This document shows positions 1-4,406 of a DNA stretch of 5,194 bases, one piece after another. The stretch is from Oscillospiraceae bacterium (GTDB taxonomy: Bacteria; Bacillota; Clostridia; Oscillospirales; Acutalibacteraceae): assembly GCA_029012165.1 (NCBI GenBank), contig JAQXLO010000042.1, positions 1-5,194 on the forward strand, in the 5' to 3' direction. Below the pieces are notes generated by a model. It did not search any database. It saw only the letters and a program-made list of their open reading frames with translations, and was not told the origin of the DNA. Within the stretch, counting starts at the first letter, position 1; each line of letters starts with the position of its first letter. A program made the position numbers and the translations under genes.

Positions 1-946
1 CTATATCGAATCCATTGTCTCCCGCATTCACATGGGTCCCAAGAAACCTCGCCTCGTTCTCGATGCAGGCAACGGCGGTGCAGGTCTGTTTATCTATGAG
101 GTTTTCCAGCGTCTGGGCTGCATGACCTTCCAGCTCAACTGCGATCCCGACATCACATATCCCCACTATTTCCCCAATCCCTCTGACCTGAAGGGGAGAG
201 CCAAACTGCGGGAAATGGTCACGCATCCGTATATCCATGCAGATCTCGGCCTTTCCTTCGACGGAGACGGCGACCGGATCGGTGTCATCGACAACAATGG
301 CAACAATATCTGGAGCGATATCATCCTTGCCTATATCGCCAAGAATCTGCTTGCCAAGAAAAAGGGTATCACTGTGGTTTACGACGTCAAGTGCTCCCAG
401 GCACTCACGCAGGTCGTGCAGGACAACGGCGGCAACCCTGTGATGTGGAAAACGGGTCACTCCTATATCAAGGCGAAAATGCATGAGCTGAACGCAGATA
501 TTGCCGGCGAGCGAAGCGGACACATCTTCATCGGCGGAGACAACTACTACGGGTTTGACGATGCGGTGTTTGTGGCGGCAAAGCTGGTGGAGGCGCTGTC
601 CTATGACGAGGACACCATCGCCGAAGCTATCGCCAAGTTCCCCCAGTATGTGACCTCTCCCGAAATCAAAGCGCACTGCGCAGACGACAAAAAGTACGGT
701 ATTGTCGAGGAGATCGTGGAGACCTTCAAGGCACGCTATCCCGGCAAGGTGATCGACGTCAACGGTGCCAGAGTCCAGTTTGAAAACGGCTGGGGACTGG
801 TTCGTGCGTCCTCCAATCTCCCGGAATTGGTGTTGATTTTTGAGGCAACGACACGGGAAGGTCTGCTGGAAATTCGTCAGATTTTCAAGGATGTGCTGTC
901 CGCTTATCCCGATATTGCACAGAAATGGGACAACGACGTAGAATAA
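1..946 (+). CDS. Phosphomannomutase/phosphoglucomutase, 5'-truncated by the window edge
   Basis: Cytosolic alpha-D-phosphohexomutase that interconverts the 1- and 6-phosphates of mannose or glucose for sugar-nucleotide and envelope polysaccharide synthesis. The reading frame is open from position 2, well upstream of the ATG at 32, so that ATG is internal; about 314 codons of a family usually 450-500 residues long are present. Visible motifs are LVLDAGNGGAG at the start of domain 2, the metal-binding loop DGDGDR (260-277), the sugar-recognition loop GERSGHIF (506-529), and the C-terminal phosphate-binding segment RASSNLPEL (803-829) in the context WGLVRASS..PELVL.FEA, typical of the PMM/PGM branch. 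The catalytic phosphoserine loop lies off the window. Mannose versus glucose preference cannot be decided. The next gene on this strand is a tRNA with its own promoter, so this is probably the last gene of its unit. Confidence 0.93.
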   Translation, partial: YIESIVSRIHMGPKKPRLVLDAGNGGAGLFIYEVFQRLGCMTFQLNCDPDITYPHYFPNPSDLKGRAKLREMVTHPYIHADLGLSFDGDGDRIGVIDNNGNNIWSDIILAYIAKNLLAKKKGITVVYDVKCSQALTQVVQDNGGNPVMWKTGHSYIKAKMHELNADIAGERSGHIFIGGDNYYGFDDAVFVAAKLVEALSYDEDTIAEAIAKFPQYVTSPEIKAHCADDKKYGIVEEIVETFKARYPGKVIDVNGARVQFENGWGLVRASSNLPELVLIFEATTREGLLEIRQIFKDVLSAYPDIAQKWDNDVE

Positions 947-980
947 TTTAAAGGAAATTGAAAATTTTCCTGAAAAGCAC

Positions 981-1009
981 TTGATTTTTCGGCGGCTTTG
1001 GTATATAAT
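981..1009 (+). promoter_or_regulatory. Sigma-A-type promoter for the tRNA-Pro gene
   Basis: The -35 box TTGATT (981-986) and the perfect -10 box TATAAT (1004-1009) are separated by 17 bases. Transcription is predicted to begin near 1016, about 13 bases before the mature tRNA 5' end, which is the short leader expected for a tRNA transcript. Start site not demonstrated. Confidence 0.82.
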
Positions 1010-1028
1010 TTCTAAGTCGTCGAGACAT

Positions 1029-1105
1029 CGGGGTGTGGCGAAGTTTGGTATCGCGCTTGGTTCGGGACCAAGAGGCCATGGGTTCAAGTCCCGTCACTCC
1101 GACCA
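1029..1105 (+). tRNA. tRNA-Pro (anticodon CGG), CCA encoded
   Basis: A full cloverleaf can be folded by hand. The acceptor stem is CGGGGTG (1029-1035) with CACTCCG (1095-1101), containing one G-T pair. The D stem is GCGA/TCGC (1038-1041 with 1051-1054). The anticodon stem is CTTGG/CCAAG (1056-1060 with 1068-1072) around the loop TTCGGGA, giving anticodon CGG at 1063-1065. The T stem is ATGGG/CCCGT around the loop TTCAAGT (1083-1089). The discriminator is A1102 and CCA is encoded at 1103-1105. The anticodon reads the proline codon CCG, and the G35/G36, G37 and A73 pattern fits proline identity. It stands alone with its own promoter and terminator. Confidence 0.96.
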
Positions 1106-1111
1106 TATGGT

Positions 1112-1160
1112 AAATCGCTGAAATCGTTGATACAAAACGGTTTCGGCGATTTTCTTTACT
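1112..1160 (+). terminator. Intrinsic terminator of the tRNA-Pro unit
   Basis: A 16-bp stem (1113-1128 with 1136-1151, two G-T pairs, extendable by A1112-T1152) closes a 7-base loop. It is followed by the T-rich tail TTTTCTTTACTTTT. It begins seven bases after the tRNA CCA end, so it should end the tRNA transcript and insulate the promoter downstream. Confidence 0.85.
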
Positions 1161-1210
1161 TTTGGCTACGGTCGCATGAATATGCAGTGCATGAGAAAAT
1201 AAAATTCTGT

Positions 1211-1233
1211 TTGCCTATTGACAAAGTAGGTAA
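1211..1233. promoter_or_regulatory. Candidate operator: inverted repeat centred on the -35 box
   Basis: TTGCCTA (1211-1217) and TAGGTAA (1227-1233) form a 7-9-7 inverted repeat, matching at 6 of 7 positions, whose spacer is the -35 region itself. A dimeric repressor bound here would block RNA polymerase. The size and the CCTA/TAGG half-sites recall sites of Rrf2-family regulators that control sulfur genes in Firmicutes, but the regulator cannot be identified from this window. Confidence 0.45.
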
Positions 1234-1246
1234 TATGTGCTATGAT
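1218..1246 (+). promoter_or_regulatory. Strong sigma-A-type promoter of the metQNI leader
   Basis: A perfect -35 box TTGACA (1218-1223) and a -10 box TATGAT (1241-1246) are spaced by 17 bases. A TG dinucleotide at 1238-1239 one base before the -10 makes it an extended -10 as well. Transcription should begin near 1253, giving a leader of about 400 bases before metQ. I see no better promoter between here and metQ. Confidence 0.85.
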
Positions 1247-1295
1247 TGAATCAACTTGAAGGGAAGGCTATTGAAGCGGAAAGGAGAGCACGGTC

Positions 1296-1427
1296 ATGAA
1301 AAGCAATAAAGCGGCTGTTGCCGGCAAATTGGTAATGTGTATGCGCCTGCACAATATGTGCACGAGATTCCAAGCAATGACTTGCGATATGCTCTCCATT
1401 TCAAATGTGAAATATTTTGCCGCATAA
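1296..1427 (+). CDS. Small Met/Cys-rich ORF, candidate leader peptide of metQNI
   Basis: A 43-codon ORF begins about 43 bases downstream of the predicted transcription start. A good ribosome binding site, AAGGAG (1281-1286), lies nine bases before its ATG. The peptide has six Met and three Cys, and the core VMCMRLHNMCTRFQAMTC contains most of them, with M14, C15, M16, M21, C22, M28, C30 and M32 as potential stall codons. The pattern RLH..C.R...A..C resembles, from memory, the actinobacterial cysteine-responsive leader peptides with an RLHVDLCR-type core found upstream of sulfur genes. A terminator-like hairpin follows before metQ. I infer a role in attenuation by methionine or cysteine supply. 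A stable small protein, or a chance ORF, remains possible. No signal peptide or membrane segment is visible. Confidence 0.6.
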   Translation: MKSNKAAVAGKLVMCMRLHNMCTRFQAMTCDMLSISNVKYFAA

Positions 1428-1444
1428 TTTTTTGCAAAATATTT
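1410..1444 (+). promoter_or_regulatory. AT-rich hairpin over the leader-ORF stop codon
   Basis: A perfect 11-bp inverted repeat, AAATATTTTGC (1410-1420) and GCAAAATATTT (1434-1444), has a 13-base loop that contains the stop codon TAA (1425-1427) of the small ORF. A ribosome finishing the small ORF would open this hairpin, and one stalled earlier would not. That fits an attenuator pause or switch element, but its role is inferred. Confidence 0.5.
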
Positions 1445-1455
1445 TGTGCTTGTTG

Positions 1456-1492
1456 CCGGGAGACTGTATCGCAGTTTTCCGGTTTTATCATT
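1456..1492 (+). terminator. Intrinsic terminator-like attenuator upstream of metQ
   Basis: CCGGGAGACTG (1456-1466) pairs with CAGTTTTCCGG (1472-1482) to form an 11-bp stem with two G-T pairs and the five-base loop TATCG. The tail TTTTATCATTCT follows directly. It lies between the promoter and metQ with no full gene to terminate, so it most likely regulates read-through into metQNI. The tail has only four consecutive T, so partial termination is plausible. Confidence 0.65.
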
Positions 1493-1531
1493 CTAAGGCA
1501 GGTAAAAACATGAAAAAGCATTTTGAAAAAC

Positions 1532-1590
1532 TTGTGCGGGCAAATTTCCGATTTGGGCGAATGTGACGCTGTAAACAGATGCCCGTACAG
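1532..1590 (+). promoter_or_regulatory. Structured RNA element of unknown type in the metQ leader
   Basis: A closing stem of about 11 bp joins 1532-1542 with 1580-1590 (core TGCGGGCA/TGCCCGTA, a few G-T pairs). Inside it fit two small hairpins, CAAAT/ATTTG (1541-1545 with 1551-1555) and GGCG/CGCT (1556-1559 with 1567-1570), giving a three-way-junction-like fold. The first small hairpin shares two bases with the closing stem, so the two compete at that point. It does not match the riboswitch signatures I know for methionine genes. It may modulate translation of metQ or be a processed 5' end. No T-run follows it. Confidence 0.4.
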
Positions 1591-1660
1591 ACTCACACCA
1601 AAACAGATACAATACCTTAAAAACCATTCATAAACTACAAAGTAAAAGGAGTTAATCACT

Positions 1661-2518
1661 ATGAAAAAAATCATTTCTTTTGTACTGATCGCTGCGCTTG
1701 CGCTGGCTACGGTTTTTTACCTGACCGCCTGCGGCGACAATGCAGATTCCATTACCATTGCCATTCCCAACGACACCACGAACGAAGCACGGGCTTTGCT
1801 CCTGCTCGAGGATTTGGGGCTTATCAAGCTCAAGGATGGCGCCGGCATTACGGCAACGCCTCTCGACATTGAAGAGAATCCGCATAACATTGTGTTCAAA
1901 GAAGTGGAAGCTGCACAGCTGCCGAATGTACGCCAAGATGTGGATTACGCAGTAATCAACTCGAACTATGCGATTGAAGCGAATCTCAATCCAACCAAGG
2001 ATGCGCTCGGCTTGGAAGGCTCCTCCTCTGCGTACGGCAATATTCTTGCTGCAAAGGAAGGCAATGAGAATTCGGACAGTATCAAGGCACTCAAAGCTGC
2101 GCTGGAAAGCAAACAGGTTGCCGACTTTATCGCTTCAAAATATGATGGCGCAGTCGTTTCTGTTGTGGAAAATACCACGGATGGGTTTGATGCTTCTGTG
2201 GACTACGCCTCTCTTTCCGGAAAGACCATTACTGTGGCTGCTTCTCCCACGCCCCACGCAGAGATCCTTGCCGTTGCCAAGGATCTTCTGGCGGAAAAAA
2301 ACATAACCTTGGAAATCAAGGAATTCACCGACTATGTGCAGCCCAACAATGTGGTGGAAAGCGGCGAGATCGACGCAAACTACTTCCAGCATATTCCATA
2401 CCTTGATGATTTCAATAAAGAAAACGGAACACACATTGTCTCCGTCGCAGCCATTCATGTGGAACCCCTTGGTATTTATGGCGGCAAGCAGACCTCTTTG
2501 GATGCGATAAATGCATAA
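1661..2518 (+). CDS. metQ: Methionine ABC transporter substrate-binding lipoprotein (MetQ/NlpA family), circularly permuted
   Basis: Membrane-anchored binding protein that delivers methionine to MetNI. The start is fixed by AAAAGGAG (1644-1651), nine bases upstream. Residues 1-23 are a lipoprotein signal peptide with lipobox LTAC and acceptor Cys24. The domain order is unusual. Residues 30-168 match what is normally the second part of MetQ: TIAIPND-TNEAR, LKDGAGITATP, EAAQLP, AVINSNYA, LNPTKDAL and KYDGAVV. Residues 187-283 match the normal N-terminal part: GKTITVAASPTPHAEIL, EFTDYVQPN, DANYFQHIPYLDDFN, HVEPLGIY and TSLDAI. A linker (about 169-186) joins the old C-terminus to the old N-terminus. 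The total of 285 residues is normal, so all canonical blocks are present but swapped. The reading frame is unbroken. Binding of L-methionine is inferred from family and operon; related NlpA proteins can bind D-methionine or dipeptides. Confidence 0.93.
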   Translation: MKKIISFVLIAALALATVFYLTACGDNADSITIAIPNDTTNEARALLLLEDLGLIKLKDGAGITATPLDIEENPHNIVFKEVEAAQLPNVRQDVDYAVINSNYAIEANLNPTKDALGLEGSSSAYGNILAAKEGNENSDSIKALKAALESKQVADFIASKYDGAVVSVVENTTDGFDASVDYASLSGKTITVAASPTPHAEILAVAKDLLAEKNITLEIKEFTDYVQPNNVVESGEIDANYFQHIPYLDDFNKENGTHIVSVAAIHVEPLGIYGGKQTSLDAINA

Positions 2519-2523
2519 CAAAA

Positions 2524-2559
2524 ACTGTCCGGCAGAGCGTATTTGTTCTGCCGGACAGT
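2524..2559 (+). promoter_or_regulatory. Strong intercistronic hairpin between metQ and metN
   Basis: A perfect 13-bp GC-rich inverted repeat, ACTGTCCGGCAGA (2524-2536) and TCTGCCGGACAGT (2547-2559), extends to 15 bp with a six-base loop. It starts six bases after the metQ stop. No T-run follows, so it is unlikely to terminate. In binding-protein-first ABC operons such hairpins commonly protect the upstream mRNA from 3' decay, raising binding protein over transporter. That role is inferred here. Confidence 0.7.
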
Positions 2560-2571
2560 AGCCGGAGGCTA
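2559..2571 (+). promoter_or_regulatory. metN ribosome binding site inside a small hairpin
   Basis: The ribosome binding site GGAGG (2564-2568) lies six bases before the metN ATG at 2575. It is embedded in TAGCC-GGA-GGCTA, a possible 5-bp stem with a three-base loop, directly abutting the larger hairpin. Pairing would partly hide the site and could lower metN translation relative to metQ. The stem is short, so the effect may be slight. Confidence 0.45.
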
Positions 2572-2574
2572 TTT

Positions 2575-3588
2575 ATGATAGAAATAAAAAATGTTTCCAA
2601 ACAATTCAAGACAGCCGAAGGTTCTGTGCAAGCGCTGAAAAACGTGTCCATATCCATTCCGGATGGGGACATTTTCGGCATCATCGGCATGAGCGGCGCC
2701 GGAAAAAGTACCCTTGTGCGATGCATCAATATGCTCGAGCGTCCCACCGAAGGTACGATTGAAATTGATGGCGTGGATATTTGCAAGCTCTCCGAAAAAC
2801 AGTTGAGAAGTGTCCGCAGAGAGATCACCATGATCTTTCAGGGCTTTAATCTTTTGATGCAGCGGAACTGTCTCAAAAACGTGTGTTTTCCGTTGGAACT
2901 TGCCGGCATAAGCAAAGCCGAAGCAAAAAAAAGAGCGCAGGAATTGCTGGAAATCGTCGGACTTGGCGACAAAGCAAAAGCGTATCCAGCGCAGCTTTCC
3001 GGCGGACAGCAGCAGCGGGTTGCGATTGCCCGTGCCCTTGCGACCGACCCCAAGGTGCTTTTGTGTGATGAGGCAACCAGTGCATTGGATCCAACTACGA
3101 CAAACTCGATATTGGAGCTGATCCGCCGCATCAACGAAAAGCTTGGCATCACCGTCATTATCATCACCCATCAGATGAGCGTGGTGGAGAGCATCTGTAA
3201 GCACGTCGCAATTTTGGACAACGGCGAGGTGACCGAACAAGGGGAGGTTGCAGCCGTTTTCTCCCACCCGAAATCCTCGGCGGCTCGCAAGCTGGTGTTC
3301 CCTGAAGGCAATGCAGATTCCCTTGTGGTCAGCGATTCCGGAGAGCAGTTTATTCGTGTGGTGTTCAACGGTGCCGAAGCAACAGGTTCGCCGCTCATCG
3401 CCCGAATGGCCGTCGAGAAAGGGATCGAGGCAAGCATCGCTTATGCATCCACCAAAAGCATTGGCGGAAAGGCCTACGGTTCCATGCTGCTTGGAATTAC
3501 CGGGGATGAGGAAACCGTAAAAACGGCGATTGCGTATCTGACCAAGATACCGGATGTACTTGCAGAGGTGGTGAACGTACATGATTAA
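2575..3588 (+). CDS. metN: Methionine import ATP-binding protein MetN with C-terminal NIL domain
   Basis: Cytoplasmic ATPase subunit of the methionine importer; the complex is normally two MetN and two MetI. Of its 337 residues, the first 240 or so form an ABC nucleotide-binding domain: Walker A GMSGAGKST (38-46), Q-loop Gln89 in MIFQGFN, signature LSGGQ (141-145), Walker B VLLCDE (161-166), D-loop SALD (169-172) and H-loop His199. Residues about 257-333 (FIRVVFNG.EA through IAYLTKIPDVLAEVV) match the NIL/ACT-like domain that in characterised MetN binds methionine and inhibits transport when the cell has enough. Length and all catalytic motifs are normal. The start follows GGAGG at 2564-2568. 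The 3' end overlaps metI by eight bases, implying translational coupling. Assignment as MetN, not a generic amino-acid ABC ATPase, rests on the NIL domain and the neighbours. Confidence 0.96.
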   Translation: MIEIKNVSKQFKTAEGSVQALKNVSISIPDGDIFGIIGMSGAGKSTLVRCINMLERPTEGTIEIDGVDICKLSEKQLRSVRREITMIFQGFNLLMQRNCLKNVCFPLELAGISKAEAKKRAQELLEIVGLGDKAKAYPAQLSGGQQQRVAIARALATDPKVLLCDEATSALDPTTTNSILELIRRINEKLGITVIIITHQMSVVESICKHVAILDNGEVTEQGEVAAVFSHPKSSAARKLVFPEGNADSLVVSDSGEQFIRVVFNGAEATGSPLIARMAVEKGIEASIAYASTKSIGGKAYGSMLLGITGDEETVKTAIAYLTKIPDVLAEVVNVHD

Positions 3589-4282
3589 CGATCTTCTCTC
3601 TTCCGAAGCGCTGCAAGAAGCTTGGCGTATCATCGAATCGGAGTTTTTAACGGCGATTTGGGAAACGGTTTATGTAACGCTGCTCGCAACCGCATTCTCC
3701 ATTCTCATCGGTTTGCCGCTGGGAGTGCTGTTGGTCGTAGGCGAAAAAGACGGCGTACTGCCCCTTCCGAAGCAGCTTCTCCAAGCGCTCAATATCGTCA
3801 TCAATCTTCTGCGTTCTATACCGTTTTTGATACTGATGATTTTGGTATTCCCGCTTACCCGCTGGATTGTCGGAACGGTCGTTGGCACGACGGCATCCAT
3901 TGTGCCGCTTGTGATTGCCGCATTTCCTTTTGTTGCAAGACTTGCGGAAAGCAGTTTGCGGGAGGTAAGTCCAAACACGATCGAGATGGCGCAGAGCATG
4001 GGCGCCTCTCCCTTGCAGGTGATCGTTAAGGTGATGATCCCGGAAAGCATTCCGTCCCTGATCGCCAATGCTACGATCGCCATTACCACGATTCTGGGCT
4101 ATTCGGCAATGAGCGGCATCATCGGCGGCGGCGGACTTGGAAAAATTGCCATCAACTATGGCTACTACCGCTACAAGTATTTAATCATGATCGCAGCGGT
4201 CGTGTTGCTGATCGTATTGGTACAGATATTCCAAAGTGTGGGCACAAAACTTGCTGCAAAAGCAGACAAACGCTTGCGATAA
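3581..4282 (+). CDS. metI: Methionine ABC transporter permease MetI
   Basis: Integral membrane subunit that forms the methionine channel with MetN as its motor. The 233 residues match the usual 215-235 for MetI. About five hydrophobic segments are visible: residues 24-53, 67-93, 96-118, 158-181 and 200-221. The cytoplasmic coupling (EAA) loop is at about 135-154, EMAQSMGASPLQVIVKVMIP, containing the invariant Gly141. Family-typical stretches LLRSIPF (76-82) and GYSAMSGIIGGGGLG (173-187) are present. The ATG overlaps the last eight bases of metN, and a GAGGTGG ribosome binding site (3565-3571) lies inside metN, so the two are probably translated together. It is the last gene of the operon; hairpins follow it. 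Confidence 0.95.
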   Translation: MINDLLSSEALQEAWRIIESEFLTAIWETVYVTLLATAFSILIGLPLGVLLVVGEKDGVLPLPKQLLQALNIVINLLRSIPFLILMILVFPLTRWIVGTVVGTTASIVPLVIAAFPFVARLAESSLREVSPNTIEMAQSMGASPLQVIVKVMIPESIPSLIANATIAITTILGYSAMSGIIGGGGLGKIAINYGYYRYKYLIMIAAVVLLIVLVQIFQSVGTKLAAKADKRLR

Positions 4283-4298
4283 GTATTCTCAAGCTTTT

Positions 4299-4348
4299 AA
4301 AAAAGTGTAGCAGGGTAGCCCTCGCCGGAAAAACACTACATTTTTCCG
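4299..4348 (+). terminator. Probable terminator of metQNI, possibly bidirectional
   Basis: Two alternative folds exist. In one, AAAAA plus TGTAG (4306-4310) pairs with CTACA plus TTTTT (4336-4345) with one bulged G, enclosing AGGG/CCCT (4312-4315 with 4319-4322). In the other, CGGAAAAA (4326-4333) pairs perfectly with TTTTTCCG (4341-4348) over a seven-base loop. Both place a T-run at the 3' side on the + strand, 17-60 bases after the metI stop. The A-run at 4299-4304 gives a T-run on the opposite strand, so it may also serve the convergent gene. Confidence 0.55.
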
Positions 4349-4371
4349 AATGAAGCAAATTTCATAATCGA

Positions 4372-4401
4372 ACCGCCGCATACCGAATGGTGTGCGGCGG
4401 T
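4372..4401 (-). terminator. GC-rich hairpin after the beta-helix gene
   Basis: A 13-bp stem (4372-4384 with 4389-4401, one G-T pair) has a four-base loop. It begins five bases beyond the stop codon of the minus-strand gene. There is no immediate T-run on the minus strand, only a mixed AT-rich tail, so it may act as a transcript-end stabiliser or work together with the A/T hairpin further on. Confidence 0.55.
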
Positions 4402-4406
4402 ATCCG

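Noticed and set aside
952..971. Hairpin AGGAAA/TTTCCT after the phosphohexomutase stop as a terminator
   Set aside because: The stem is short and AT-rich, with no T-run after it. It could form but is not convincing as a terminator.
1608..1613. TACAAT as a -10 box of a second promoter close to metQ
   Set aside because: No reasonable -35 hexamer lies 16-18 bases upstream; the matching region reads GTACAG.
1253..1660. SAM-I (S-box) riboswitch or methionine T-box upstream of metQ
   Set aside because: I found neither the S-box core pattern (GAGGGA...GCAACC-type elements) nor the T-box antiterminator sequence (AGGGTGGNACCGCG-like) on the + strand of the leader.
1294..1674. 126-codon minus-strand open frame across the leader
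   Set aside because: It has no recognisable domain and lies opposite the promoter-proximal leader, whose + strand signals are coherent. The Tyr/Phe/Cys-rich composition fits a chance reading of AT-rich DNA.
1661..2518. metQ as a pseudogene or a fusion of two fragments
   Set aside because: The frame is unbroken, with signal peptide, lipobox, all canonical MetQ blocks once each, normal length and a good ribosome binding site. Circular permutation explains it better, though misassembly should still be excluded.
2569..3633. 354-codon open frame on the minus strand opposite metN
   Set aside because: It is antisense to a well-supported metN, its translation shows no recognisable family, and it has the composition of a complementary-strand shadow.
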